DNA from: Arthrobacter sp. OVS8
GTDB lineage: Bacteria > Actinomycetota > Actinomycetes > Actinomycetales > Micrococcaceae
DNA: 64,000 nucleotides
NCBI GenBank assembly: GCA_028370155.1
Contig: CP116670.1
Location: 2,604,001 to 2,668,000 of the forward strand
Direction: 5' to 3'
Positions 52,621-62,934 of the stretch are shown piece by piece. A program made the position numbers and the translations under genes. The notes beneath the pieces were generated by a model that saw nothing but the letters and a program-made list of their open reading frames with translations, was not told the DNA's origin and ran no database searches. Numbering within the stretch: the first letter of the stretch is position 1; the number at the start of each line of letters is the position of its first letter.

Positions 52621-53957
52621 ATGAGCATGCTCGGTACCAAATGGAAGCTGCACGGCAACGGCAAGTCCATCCGCCCCGGCGAAGTCGTGAAGCCGGATGA
52701 GCGCCTCGCCTGGCCGCTGACTCTTGGCGTCGGGATGCAGCACGTTGTCGCCATGTTCGGCGCCACCTTCCTGGTCCCGATCATCACGGGTATGCCGCCG
52801 GCCACCACCCTGTTCTTCTCGGGCATCGGCACCCTCCTGTTCCTGGTCATCACCAAGGGCCAGGTTCCGAGCTACCTCGGATCCAGTTTCGCGTTCATCG
52901 CGCCGATCATGGCCTCGCAGCAGCAGTACGGCGTCGCCGGAGCGCTCGGCGGTGTGGTGCTGGCCGGCGTCGGGCTGGCGATCATTGGCGCGATCGTGCA
53001 GAAATTCGGTGCCGGCTGGATCAACCGCCTGATGCCGCCGATCGTCACGGGCGCCATCGTGGGCCTGATCGGCCTCAACCTGGCCCCGGCGGCGAAGGCC
53101 AACTTCGATGCCGCCCCGGTCACGGCCCTCATCACCCTGGCCACGATCATCGTGGTCAGTGTCTTCTTCCGCGGCATCCTGGGCCGGTTGAGCATCCTGG
53201 TGGGCGTGGTGGCCGGCTACCTCGTGGCGATGATCCGCGGCGAAGTGGACTTCTCCAAGATGGACTCCGCCGCCTGGGTGGGGCTGCCGTTCTTCCAGAC
53301 GCCCGAATTCCACCTCGGCGTCGTCGGCCTGTTCGTTCCGGTGGTGCTGGTGCTCGTGGCGGAGAACATCGGCCACGTGAAGTCCGTGTCCGCGATGACC
53401 GGCCAGAACCTCGACGGCGTCTCCGGCCGGGCGCTGATGGCCGACGGCGCCGCCACCGTGCTTGCCGGCATGGGCGGCGGCTCCGGCACCACCACCTACG
53501 CGGAAAACATCGGCGTTATGGCCGCCACCAAGGTCTATTCGACGGCGGCCTACTGGGTGGCGGCCTCTTCGCGATCGTGCTCAGCTTCTCGCCGAAGTTC
53601 GGCGAACTCATCGCCACCGTCCCGGCCGGCGTGCTGGGCGGCGCGGCGACGATGCTCTACGGCATGATCGGCGTCCTGGGCGTCAAGATCTGGGTGCAGG
53701 CCAAGGTGAACTTCTCCAACCCGATCAACCTGACCACGGCCGCCGTTGCACTGATTGTCGGCATTGCCGATTACACCTGGACCATCGGCGACCTGGTGTT
53801 CACCGGCATCGCCCTGGGCTCCGCGGCGGCGCTGGTGATCTACCACGGCATGACGGCGATCGCGAAGGTCCGCGGCACCGTCGCCGAGCCCGAAACCGAA
53901 GGCGCCGTGGCCGCTGCCACGGCCGCCGTGAAACGCACGCCGAAAAAGCGCCGCTAA
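52621..53957 (+). CDS. Uracil-xanthine permease (NCS2 family)
   Basis: This proton-coupled nucleobase symporter has about 446 residues and many transmembrane helices. Family features include LTLGVGMQHVVAMFGATFLV (the QH motif in TM1), SFAFIAPIMA, VAENIGHVKSVSAMTGQNL with the substrate-binding Glu, and GSGTTTYAENIGVMAATKVY with the second Glu. The C-terminal tail is basic. A frame break lies near 53565, with ILSFSPKFGELIATVPAGVL continuing in another frame. It is divergent from the RutE-like gene. Confidence 0.9.
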
Positions 53958-54024
53958 GAACTCTGGTCCCGGCCCAGGCAACCACCGGGCCTTGAAGCTA
54001 CGGGCCTTAAAACCGCTGCGCCGC

Positions 54025-54075
54025 AGCGAAGCCGGGACCCGGACACCACGCGGGTGTTCGGGTCCCGGCCTTCGC
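54025..54075. terminator. Bidirectional terminator after the uracil permease
   Basis: A long hairpin with arms 54025-54047 and 54052-54075 (AGCGAAGCCGGGACCCG with CGGGTCCCGGCCTTCGCT, one bulge, extended by ACACC/GGTGT) has a tight four- to five-base loop. It lies between the convergent permease and the acidic-protein gene. Confidence 0.75.
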
Positions 54076-54092
54076 TATTCGGGTCAGTGGCT

Positions 54093-54608
54093 TTAGCCGG
54101 CGTCGAAGGTTTCCTCATCGTCGTCGTCCTTGGGAGCCTTATCTTCAGGCAGGTCCGTTCCCGATCCGTCCGGCAGCCCGGCTGCGTCCTGGCCCGGCTC
54201 GGAGGAGAAGGGCCGCCCGGCGTCGGGCTCCTCGGTATTGGATGTGTCCATCTCCGCGTCCGCGGACGGCACGGCTGCCTCGGAGTTCTCCGCGGCCTCG
54301 GCGTCGTAGCCGGGGGTAGTGCTGGCGTTTTCCGAACTCATTTGTTCCTCCGTTCCTCCGAAGCGTCCTGCTCCGGGTTCTCCTGCACTGTCCTGGTCTT
54401 CGGCGCCAAACTGGCTCAGGTCCGGGGCGCCGGCCGGGTACGTTTCCCCGTCCGGGCTGTCCTGGCTGAGCCCTGCCGCGTCGAATGCTTCTTCTTCCCG
54501 GGGCTGGGCGAACTTCCTGGTGTCCCCGCCGGGCAGCTCCTGCTCCGCCGTCGGCGTTCCGTAACCGCCCGCTTCCTCGATCGGGTCCTGCTGCTTGTTC
54601 TGGGTCAT
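54093..54608 (-). CDS. Acidic, low-complexity protein of unknown function
   Basis: This 171-residue, very acidic and hydrophilic protein (rich in Glu, Asp, Ala, Gly, Pro, Ser) has no membrane segment and probably little fixed structure. It starts MTQNKQQDPIEEAGGYGTP and ends DDDDEETFDAG. ATG at 54608 has GGGAGGAA upstream. It precedes nothing obvious in function; the SDR gene is upstream on the same strand. Similar proteins are common beside stress genes in Arthrobacter-like genomes, from memory. Confidence 0.6.
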   Translation of the reverse strand: MTQNKQQDPIEEAGGYGTPTAEQELPGGDTRKFAQPREEEAFDAAGLSQDSPDGETYPAGAPDLSQFGAEDQDSAGEPGAGRFGGTEEQMSSENASTTPGYDAEAAENSEAAVPSADAEMDTSNTEEPDAGRPFSSEPGQDAAGLPDGSGTDLPEDKAPKDDDDEETFDAG

Positions 54609-54669
54609 GCCGTTCCTCCCGTACTGGAATGTTGAACTGCGTGGATTATTGCCGGAAATTCTTGACGGT

Positions 54670-55568
54670 TCAGAGGCCTTTGCCGCCCGTGACGGGCAGG
54701 ACCGCGCCGGAGATGTAGGAGCCGTGGTCGGAGGCCAGAAGCACGTAGGCGGCCGCGAGTTCCGCCGGCTGCCCCGCGCGCTGCAGCGGGGTGTCCTGGC
54801 CGAAGGACGGCAGCTTGTCCGGCCACTCGGTTGCCGGGATGAGGGGCGTCCAAATGGGCCCGGGGGCCACGGCATTGACGCGTATCCCCTTCGGGCCGAG
54901 CTCCTGCGCCAGGGCTTTGGTGAAGGCAACCTGCGCGGCTTTGGTCATGGCGTAATCGATGAGTTCGGGCGAGGGGTTGAATGCCTGGATTGAGGCCGTC
55001 GTGATGATCGACGCACCGGCCTGCAGGTGCGGCACCGCCGCCCGTGCCGTCCAGATCAGCGAGTAGAGGTTGGTCTGGAAGACGCGGTCGAACTCCTCGG
55101 TGGGGAGGGACTCGAAGCTGTCGCGGTTTTTCTGGTACGCGGCGTTCAGCACAACCACGTCCAGGCGGCCGAATTCAGCGAGTGCGTCATCCACGATCCG
55201 GGTGGCGAACTCCTCACTGCGCCCGTCTCCGGCGATCAGCAGCGCCCGCCGGCCGGTTTTGCGGATCCACGCGGCAGTGTCCTGCGCGTCCGCTTCCTCC
55301 TCCGGCAGGTAGGAAATGGCGACGTCGCAACCCTCCCGTGCGAAGGCGATGGCCACCGCTTTCCCGATCCCGGAATCGCCGCCCGTGATCAGCGCGGCTT
55401 TGCCGTCGAGTGCGCCGCTGCCCTGGTAGCTCTCCTCGCCGTGGTCCGGCTTGGGGTCCATGGGTGCAGTGAGACCCGGCTGTTCCTGCACCTGCTCCGG
55501 GAAGGAGCCGGAGTAGTAGCCGCCCCGGGGTCGCGCGGCTGGTCCTGCTGTTTGGTTGAATCACTCAT
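54670..55568 (-). CDS. SDR family oxidoreductase (YghA / general stress type)
   Basis: This NAD(P)-dependent short-chain dehydrogenase of about 299 residues has an N-terminal extension typical of YghA-like stress dehydrogenases (PGLTAPMDPKPDHGEESYQG). The cofactor motif ALITGGDSGIGKAVAIAFA (T-G-x3-G-x-G), NAAYQ, TASIQAFNPSPELIDYAMTK with the Tyr-x3-Lys pair, and VNAVAPGPIWTPLIPA follow. It starts ATG 55568 (MSDSTKQQDQPRDP), and a G lost from a GGGGG run near 55530 breaks the frame. The substrate is unknown. Confidence 0.85.
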
Positions 55569-55782
55569 CGTCCACCTACCCAACGTCTCGGTTTTCCAGG
55601 GGCCGTTTCCGGAGGTCGCGGACGATGGCCCGGACCTGCGGCACGTCCCCCACGAAGTAAACAATTACACCCTACCGGGGATTCATCAGCAACCTTAGTA
55701 TCGGCTTGAATTTCGTAACGCTCAAGCCTAGGTTGAAGTTGACTGCCACCGCAGCCCGGTCATCATCCACGTGGAGGCACAA

Positions 55783-56319
55783 GTGTCCGATCTAGAGCCG
55801 GAGTCCGCTCCTAACGAGTCCGCCGCGGGCCGAACGAAGGTGCCTGCCCAGGACGAACGCAGCGAGTCCGCCATCGAGAAACTGGACCGCAACTGGATGG
55901 AGCTGCTGCAGGAGCTGCGGGTGCTGCAGACCGGTGTGCAGATCCTGGCGGGGTTCCTGCTGACCCTGCCGTTCCAGTCGAGGTTTGAGACGCTGGACGA
56001 TTACCAGACCACGCTCTACCTCGCCAACGTGGCACTGGCTGCCCTGACCACGGCCCTGATCCTGCTGCCCGTGAGTGTGCACCGCCGCTTGTTCCGGCTG
56101 CACCTCCGTGCGGCCCTCGTGTCCAGCGCGGACAGAATCGCCAAGGTTGCCCTGGCCTGCGTCGGGCTCCTCAGCGTGGGCACGTCGTCGCTGGTTTTCG
56201 ACGTCACGGCGGGCCGGGAGGCGGGATTGTGGGCCGGTGGCGTGCTGCTGGTTGTGCTGTTTGTCCTGCTGGTTCTCGTGCCGGGCCTGCTCCGCCGGCA
56301 GGCTGAAAAGGAGAACTGA
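55783..56319 (+). CDS. DUF6328-like four-helix membrane protein
   Basis: This protein of about 178 residues has a charged N-terminus (residues 1-40) and then four hydrophobic helices (VQILAGFLLTLPFQ, LYLANVALAALTTALILLPV, VALACVGLLSVGTSSLVF, GGVLLVVLFVLLVLVPGLL). The block ELLQELRVLQTGVQILAGFL is typical of the family as I remember it. GTG at 55783 is preferred because GGAG lies six bases before it. The next gene starts two bases after its TGA. The function is unknown. Confidence 0.65.
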   Translation: MSDLEPESAPNESAAGRTKVPAQDERSESAIEKLDRNWMELLQELRVLQTGVQILAGFLLTLPFQSRFETLDDYQTTLYLANVALAALTTALILLPVSVHRRLFRLHLRAALVSSADRIAKVALACVGLLSVGTSSLVFDVTAGREAGLWAGGVLLVVLFVLLVLVPGLLRRQAEKEN

Positions 56320-56320
56320 G

Positions 56321-57030
56321 GTGACCAAAGCGGCTGGCCTTCAGGGCGGGACAGTGCCGCGGCGGACCGTGCGGGAATGGACGAAGGACCACAGCCTCCT
56401 GCTGGCCAACATCGCCCTGTTCCTGGTGTTTTTCGGCGGCATGATCGTCAGCGGAGCGGCCGAATACAGCGAGGACCAGCGGGCGCACGGCGAACCGGCC
56501 GTGACAGTGCTGGGCTATCTCGGCACCGGCGCGTTCCTCGAGGCGACCTTTGAGAACTGGGAGTCCGAGTTCCTGCAGATGGGCATGTACGTCATCCTGA
56601 CGGTCTTCCTCTTCCAGAAGGGTTCCTCGGAGTCCAAGCCGGTGGGCCGGGAGGCCCCGCAGGATGAGGATCCCCGGGACGCGGAGCTCAAGGCAGCCAC
56701 CCCGTGGCCCGTCCGGCGCGGAGGCTGGGTCCTCAAGCTGTATGAACACTCGCTGTCGATCATGTTCCTGCTGCTGTTCCTTGCGTCTTTCGCCCTCCAT
56801 GCCATCGGCGGCGCGGAGGAGTACAGCTCCGAGCAGCAAAGTCACGGCGAAACGCCTGTGACGGTCCTTGAGTACGTGGCAACGAGCCGTTTCTGGTTTG
56901 AGTCCTTCCAGAACTGGCAAAGTGAGTTCCTGGCCGTCGCCGTCCTGGTGGGCGCCTCGGTGTACCTCCGCGAGCGTGGCTCCCCGAATCCAAACCGGTC
57001 GCGGAGCCGCACTATGAGACGGGCGCCTGA
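56321..57030 (+). CDS. Membrane protein with two homologous halves (DUF6766-like)
   Basis: This protein of about 236 residues has an obvious internal duplication. Residues 20-110 and 136-226 align by eye: a hydrophobic helix, then EYS-x(2)-Q-x(2)-HGE, PVTVL-x-Y, F-x-NW-x-SEFL, a second helix and an ESKPV end. Each half has two helices with a conserved soluble loop between them. GTG at 56321 directly follows the upstream gene. A lost G near 56987 shifts the frame. Repaired, the gene ends AEPHYETGA at TGA 57028-57030. The function is unknown and probably membrane-stress related. Confidence 0.65.
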
Positions 57031-57064
57031 GGAGCCGGCGACTAAAAGACCGGCGCCTGGGCGC

Positions 57065-58187
57065 TCAGGCTCCCTCGAGCACCTGGCTAGTGGCCCAGGC
57101 GAGGTACTTCGCGGCGTTCGCGACGGCGTCGTCCGGGCTCCCGGCCAGGTCCAGCAGCTGCGCGGCGGCCACCACGCCGTGGGCGGCGAGGTCCTCGGGG
57201 TGACCAAGATCCGTCCGGCGACCACAATCACCGGGATTCCGCGGCTCTGCGCGGCATCGGCGAGCGCAATCGGGGCCTTGCCGGTCAGCGACTGCGAATC
57301 CATGGACCCCTCCCCGGTGATCACCAGATCCGCCAGCGCCAGTTTGTCCGCCAGTCCGGTGAGTCCGGCCACCAGCTCGAACCCGCCCTCCAGCGCTGCG
57401 TCGCTGAACGCCAGGAACGACGCCGGGAAGCCGCCGGCCGCCCCGGCGCCGGGGACGTTGACGTCCCGGCCGGTGGATTCTCGCAGCACCGAGGCCCAGT
57501 TGCGGAGTCCGGCGTCGAGCAATTCGACGGCGTCCTCGTCGGCGCCCTTCTGAGGGCCGAACACGTGGGCGGCACCGTCGCCGCCGTAGAGCGGATTCTG
57601 CACGTCGACGGCGATCCGGAACGTGACCGCGCCCAGCCGCGGGTCGAGACCGCTGACATCGAGACGGGCCACGTCGGCGAGCGATCCGCCGCCGAGCGGA
57701 ACCACGTTGCCCGCGGCGTCGAGCGGTTTGAGGCCCAGCGCGCGCAGGGCGCCGCTGCCGCCGTCGCTCATGGCGGAACCGCCCAGGCCCAGGACAATCT
57801 CCGTAGCGCCGGCGTCGAGGGCGGCGGCGATGAGCTGGCCGCAGCCGTAACTGTGTGCGCGCAGGGCGTTGGCCGGGGTGGGCTCCATGTGCGCCAGCCC
57901 GGACGCCTGCGCGGTCTCGATCACTGCGGTGGCCCCGCCGAAGGCGTCCTTCCGGATCGCCCAGGCCGCGCCGACCGGCGCCAGGATGGGGCCCACGACG
58001 GCGTTCAGCCGCTCCTCGTACCCTGCGGCGACGGCCGCCTCCAGGGTTCCTTCGCCGCCGTCGGCCACGGGAAACTGGATGGCTTCGGCGTCGGGATAGA
58101 CGCGCAGGGCGCCTTCGGCGATGGCTGCGGCGGCTTCGGCGGCGGTGAGGAGCCCTTGAACTTGTCCGGGGCGATGAGAATACGCAT
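57065..58187 (-). CDS. Glycerate kinase (GarK/GlxK family)
   Basis: It phosphorylates D-glycerate (to 2-phosphoglycerate in the GarK family). The N-terminus is MRILIAPDKFKGSL, then PVADGGEGTLEAA, IVLGLGGSAMSDGGSGALRAL, NPLYGGDGAAHVFGPQKGA and DLVITGEGSMDSQSLTGKAP, which are family signatures. About 374 residues is normal. ATG is at 58187. Frame breaks near 58140 (before LTAAEAAAAI) and 57215 move the ends into neighbouring frames. It is divergent from the phosphatase gene. Confidence 0.92.
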
Positions 58188-58301
58188 GGTCCCATCCTGC
58201 CAGTCCCGGAGCTGCGCCCAACGCCTGTACGGCGGGACAAGCCGTCGCGCCGGTAGTAACGTGGCAGCCACAAAGAAGCGACCCGGATTCAGGGGGCAAC
58301 G

Positions 58302-59080
58302 GTGAACGTCAACGGTAAGAACCGCCAGCACATGACCGGCCAGCCCGGCATGGCCGAACTTCTGCTCGTCCGGCACGGCGAGAGCCAAGGCAACGTCGCA
58401 GCCACACTGGCGCACGAGTCCGGGGCGCACGTGATCAATGTTCCGGCGCGCGACGCCGACGTTGAGCTGTCCGGGACCGGGCGAGAGCAGGCGCTGGCCC
58501 TGGGCCGCCTGTTCGCCGGGTTCCCGGAGGACCGGCGGGCAGCCGTGTGGTCCTCCCCGTACCTCAGGGCGCGGCAGACGGCGGAACTGGCCGTGCACAC
58601 CGGGGCTGGACGACGCCGGTCACGCTGGACGAGAGGTTGCGGGACCGTGAACTCGGCATCCTGGACATGCTCACCTCGGCCGGCGTGGAGGCAAGGCTGC
58701 CACAGGAAGCGGAACGGCGGCGCTGGCTGGGCAAGTTCTACTACCGCCCGCCGGGCGGAGAGTCGTGGGCGGACGTCGTACTCCGCCTGCGCTCCCTGAT
58801 CACCGACCTGGACCGCGCCTACCCGGGGCAGCGGGTGCTGCTGGTCTGCCACGACGCAGTCATCCTGCTGATCCGCTACATCCTGGAAGGGCTGACGGAG
58901 CGCCAACTGCTGGACCTCGCCGCCTCCACCGCCATTCTCAACGCCTCCGTGAGCCGATTCGTCCGGCCGGATGGCACGGGTCCATGGCAGCTGGAGAGCT
59001 TCAACATGGCTGACCACCTGATGAGCGAGGGAGTCCCCGTGACCGAACACGCCGGAGATGCCAATGTCCACCCGAGGTAA
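58302..59080 (+). CDS. Histidine phosphatase family protein (phosphoglycerate-mutase-like)
   Basis: This protein of about 259 residues of the branch-1 histidine phosphatase superfamily has the catalytic LLLVRHGESQGNVA (phospho-His), an Arg in SSPYLRARQTAE, the proton donor region LDERLRDRELGILD and the second His in VLLVCHDAVI. The substrate is unknown. It starts GTG 58302. A frame break lies near 58610 (after HTGA). The next gene's ATG lies inside its last codons (17-base overlap), indicating an operon. Confidence 0.82.
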
Positions 59081-60057
59081 GGCACCCCCGGGTCGGGGCG
59101 GGAGCCGGTCCGCCCTGAACCCGTCACACCCACCCTGTTGCGGGACTGGCCGCTGCCTGGCGGGGGCTCCGGCAAGGACGACCGCGGATCGGTGCTGGTG
59201 ATCGGCGGGGCGCGGATGACGCCGGGCGCCGCGCTGCTCGCCGGGACGGCCGCGCTGCGCTCCGGCGCCGGACGGCTCACCCTGGCCGTGGCGGAATCCG
59301 TGGCCGTCCAACTGGCGGTCGCGCTGCCCGAAGCGGGTGTTCTCAGGCTGCCGGAAACTGCGTCGGGCACGGTCAGGGGCTCTGCGGCGGCCGCCGTCCT
59401 CGCAGCACCGGTCGAGGCGGCGGACGCGGTCCTGATCGGCCCGGGCCTCGACGACAAGGACGAGGCCACCGCCCTGCTGCGCGGACTCCTCAAGCTTCCG
59501 GCGGGGAAGCAGCCGCCGGCCATCATCCTCGATGCCTTCGCCCTGGGCAGCCTGCCCGAGCTGGCCGGGGAACTGGGTCCGTGGGCGGGCGGCTGATCCT
59601 GACCCCGAATGTCACCGAGGCGGGCATTCTGCTGGGGCACGACGCCGGGCAGCTGGTCCAGGACGTGCCCGAGCTCGCGGAGAAGTACGGCGCGGTGGTG
59701 AGCTGTCAAGGGGTGATCGCAGGTCCGGGCGGCGCCGCCGGGAAATCCGCCGGTAAATCTGCCGGCGGGGCAGCCGGAAGGGCCGCCGTCGGAGCCAACT
59801 CCGGGGCGGGGGCCTCGCTGTGGGAAATCACCACCGGACACAGCGGCCTGGGCACGTCTGGTTCCGGCGATGTGCTGTCCGGGACGATTGCCGGTTTGCG
59901 AGCCCGGGGCAGCACGGACGCGCAGGCTGCCTGTTGGGGCACCCATCTGCATGCGAGCGCCGGCGACCGGCTGGCGAGTCGGTTGGGCGGTCTCGGCTAC
60001 CTCGCCCGGGAGCTAACGGAGGAACTGCCGCCGCTGATGATGGAGCTCGGCTCCTGA
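59064..60057 (+). CDS. nnrD: ADP-dependent NAD(P)H-hydrate dehydratase
   Basis: It repairs hydrated NADH/NADPH (S-NADHX). The ribokinase-like fold includes GSVLVIGGARMTPGAALLAG, LRSGAGRLTLAVAESVA, LIGPGLDDKDEATALL and the late HSGLGTSGSGDVLSGTIAGL (GxGD catalytic motif). The start ATG 59064 (MSTRGKAP) overlaps the phosphatase end. Frame breaks occur between 59090 and 59150 and near 59585. An unusual Gly/Ala/Lys-rich insert (GKSAGKSAGGAAG region, about 59715-59815) sits before the GxGD part. No NnrE epimerase domain is fused. Confidence 0.87.
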
Positions 60058-60072
60058 CTCGCGGACCGGGGC

Positions 60073-60883
60073 TCAGCTGCTCCAGCCGCCGCGTTCCAGC
60101 AGAACGTCCTTGAGCAGGTCCGCACGGTCGGTGACAATACCGTCCACTCCGAGGTCCAGCAGCCGGTGCATCTCCGCGGGGTCATTGACGGTCCAGACAT
60201 GTACCTGCAGCCCGTGCCGGTGGGCGCGCCGGACGAAGCCGGGAGTCACGACGGGCACGGCACCGTAGCTAACCGGGACCTGCAGCGCCTGGACCCCCGG
60301 AGCGCACGCCCTGCAGTGAGGCGCAGCAGGGATGCCGGCAGCACCGGGCCCAGCAGGACGAAGAGGGCGTTGGAGACGATTCCGGCCGAGCCCGCGGCGG
60401 GGCGGCTCAGCTGCTTGAGCACGGCCCGGCGCCGGCGGTCCGAGAAGCTGGCGATCAGCACCCGGTCGTGCAGGCCGTACCGTTCGATCGCCGCCGCCAG
60501 AGCGTCCACCGAATTCCAGTCTTTGACGTCGAGATTGAGCCGGACGTCCGGGAAGGCTGTCGCGAGTTCCTCGAACAGCGGAATGGGTTCCACGCCGCCG
60601 ATCCTTGCCCGGGCCACGGCCTCCGCCGGGAGTTCCGAGATCCGGCCGCGGCCGTCTGTGACCCGGTCCAGGGTTTCGTCGTGGAACAGCAGCAGGACCC
60701 CGTCGGCGGTGGTGTGGACGTCCGTCTCCAGATGCCGGAACCCCAGTTCGACGGCGGCGCGGAACGCCGCCATGGAATTCTCCAGGCCGTCCCGGGAGAA
60801 GCCGCGGTGGGCCATGGCCAGGGGAAGATCGTGGCCGTCGCCGTCGGCAGAACCGGAGGCAAAAACGGGTGCGGGGTGCTCAC
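60073..60883 (-). CDS. Glycerophosphodiester phosphodiesterase
   Basis: The GDPD family hydrolyses glycerophosphodiesters to glycerol 3-phosphate and an alcohol. Motifs are MAHRGFSRDGLENSMAAF (catalytic His), HLETDVHTTADGVLLLFHDE (metal Glu/Asp and second His), LNLDVKDWN and the late VHVWTVNDPAEMHRLLDLG, then VDGIVTDRADLL. It has no signal peptide and is about 270 residues, consistent with a cytoplasmic enzyme. GTG at 60883 is the probable start, with a shift near 60840. MAHRG at 60815 is the minimal start. A second break lies near 60305. Confidence 0.88.
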
Positions 60884-61064
60884 ACCTGAAGCCTATCGGA
60901 GCACGGCAGGGGGCCCGGAAGGACTAAACGCTGGCGCGGCACAGTCAGACGGTCGGCGGCCGGCACGCTGCGACGCAGGGAAGCCCCGAGCCGTCCGGCC
61001 GACGCGGGCCGGGTCAGTTGGCCGCCGGCCGGCGCGGGCCAGAGTCAGTTAGCCGCGGGCCGCG
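60884..61064. other. Short GC-rich spacer with GTCAGTT repeats
   Basis: This spacer of about 180 bases lies between the phosphodiesterase start and the small gene's end. GTCAGTT followed by A/G-GC occurs three times (near 61014, 61044 and 61066), each within GGCCGC-rich sequence. No gene or clear promoter was seen. Confidence 0.5.
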
Positions 61065-61313
61065 TCAGTTAGCGGGCGGGAGGATCTCCACGCCGTCGCT
61101 GCAGTGCAGCAGCGTGCGGCCCCGGCCGCCGTCGAGGTCCACCCACACGGCGGTGTGGTCCGCGGTGACGGCTTCCACCCGGCCTCCGGTTTCGTAACCG
61201 GGCGCCAGCCGCACGCTGACGCGGTCGCCCTGCTGCAGGCTCTTCCAGTGCGCGTCCGGCGCCGCCGGGCGCAGGGGCGTGTCGTCCATATTCTTCGTGC
61301 GGTACCTGGCCAT
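61065..61313 (-). CDS. Small conserved-looking protein, possible SH3-like fold
   Basis: The 82-residue protein has a basic N-terminus, then WKSLQQGDRVSVRLAPGYET and GGRVEAVTADHTAVWVDLDG, a pattern of short strands with a GDRV turn suggestive of a small beta-barrel. No family was recognised. ATG at 61313 is used. It is probably monocistronic. Confidence 0.6.
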   Translation of the reverse strand: MARYRTKNMDDTPLRPAAPDAHWKSLQQGDRVSVRLAPGYETGGRVEAVTADHTAVWVDLDGGRGRTLLHCSDGVEILPPAN

Positions 61314-61413
61314 GATTTCCCACCGTCAGTCAGCTGATCCGTCGTGAGATTTCAGCGTAGGACGCCAAGGTGAACGCCAGTTGACCGGGAGCTGGGAGTC
61401 CGGTGACTGCCGG

Positions 61414-62230
61414 TCAGGGCAGCCGGACGCCCAGGGCCGCCAGCTTCGCCTCGAGGATCTGGGCGACGCCGTCGTCGTCAAAGTGCGGGGCCCGCTGCCC
61501 GGCGGCGAGGATGGCCTCCGGGTGGCCGCTGGCCATCGCGTAACCGTCGCCGGCCCAGCGCAGCATCTCGATGTCGTTGGGCATGTCCCCAAAAGCCACG
61601 ACGTCGGCGGAGTCCACGCCAAGGGAGGCAGCATATTCGGCGAGGGTGACGGCCTTGTTCACACCGGGCAAGGACAGCTCCAGCAGGGCCATGTTCGGCG
61701 CCGAATGCGTCGCGGCGGCCAGGTGAGCGACGGCTGGGGTCACCTCAGCAAGGAACTCGTCGGCCGTGCCCTCCCGGACGATGGCCATGAACTTCACCAC
61801 GGTGTCTTCGGCCGTAAGGGTGCTGTGCAGCGGCGCGGGGTGACTTCGGCCAGCAATGCGCTGCTGCCGGAGTTGAGGAACCCCGGTTCCAGGTGGAAGC
61901 CGGTCAGGGTCTCGGCGGCGAAGACCGCGGAGGGCGCAGCCGCTGGATGATGCGGCGCGCCTCGAAGACGGCGTCGAGCTGCAGGCCGCGGGCCGAAACA
62001 AGGCGGTCGGCCTCAAGGTCCCAGACGACGGCGCCGTTGGAGCAAATGACCGTTCCGGTGTGGCCGAGCCGGTCCTGCAGCGGGTGGAGCCAGCGCGGCG
62101 GACGGCCGGTGACGAAGACCAGCTCGACGCCGGCCTCGCGGCACGCGTGAAACGCCCGGACGGTCCGGTCACTGATTTTGCCGTCGTGGCCGAGGATCGT
62201 TCCGTCAATGTCACTTGCTACCAGCCGCAT
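61414..62230 (-). CDS. HAD-superfamily hydrolase, Cof type
   Basis: This phosphatase of about 272 residues has motif I LVASDIDGTILGHDG, motif II LVFVTGRPPRW, an ICSNGAVVWD cap-entry segment, the Lys in SLPGVNKAVTLAEYA and motif IV VVAFGDMPNDIEMLRWAG. It is related to the HAD gene at 37391, but the two differ clearly. The substrate is unknown. Frame breaks occur near 61930 and 61845, with the connecting piece (GFHLEPGFLNSGSSALLAEV) in a third frame. Confidence 0.85.
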
Positions 62231-62419
62231 ACAGCCAGTCTACGTTGGCGGTGCCTGCCTGGGCGCGGGCGGCGGGCTCTCGGGAGGCGCACGGAACCGT
62301 GCCCGGCGGCGGCCGACGTCGAACTCGCCGGAAACGTGCCCGGTCGCCGGAAAGCTACGGCGACCCCGCAGGCTTCCGGCGAATTCGTGCGCACAGGCCG
62401 GCGCAGGCCCCGCAGCGGC

Positions 62420-62925
62420 TCAGCGCTCGTAAATGCCGGTCAGGTTCGCCTTGGCCAGGGTGTGCGGGGCCAGCTTCGCTTCGAGTTTCGCGGGGTGGGC
62501 GCCGGCGTCGAGCCCGGAGTGCGCTGTACCGAGGGCGTGGACCGTGACGATGTACCGGTGCGGGCCATGGCCCTGGGCGGCGCCGCCCCCATGTAGCCGG
62601 TGGTGCCGCCGTCGTTCTTCAGCTGGAAGGCGCCGGGCGGCAGGTGCCCGTGGCGCGATCCCGCCCCAGCCGGCAGGGAGGTGACGTCCGCAGGGAGGTC
62701 CAGCACGGCCCAGTGCCAGAAGCCGCCGCGGCCCGGGGCATCGGGGTCGAACACGGTGACGGCGTAGCTCAAAGTCCCGGCGGGGGCGCCGCTCCAGCTC
62801 AGCTGCGGGGACTCGTCCTTGGCGCCCGCGCCGGTTGAGGCGCCGCGCTGGGCCGGCGGGAGGGTCTGGCCGTCTTGGAATGACTCACTGCTGACGCGGA
62901 AGGACGGGGCATCGTGGTGTGTCAT
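62420..62925 (-). CDS. PEBP family protein (YbhB/YbcL type)
   Basis: This protein of about 169 residues resembles phosphatidylethanolamine-binding proteins. Features are FRVSSESFQDGQTLPPAQRG, SPQLSWSGAPAGTLSYAVTV, the ligand-site FDPDAPGRGGFWHWAVLDLP and GTTGYMGAAPP before the end. The bacterial role is uncertain. A C lost near 62585 shifts the last third. Repaired, it reads RYIVTVHALGT and ends LTGIYER at TGA 62420-62422. Confidence 0.85.
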
Positions 62926-62934
62926 GGCTGCCTT

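Noticed and set aside
51805..53376. A 523-codon minus-strand open frame running from the uracil permease into the RutE-like gene
   Set aside because: Only its last 201 codons match a family. The rest is antisense to the permease.
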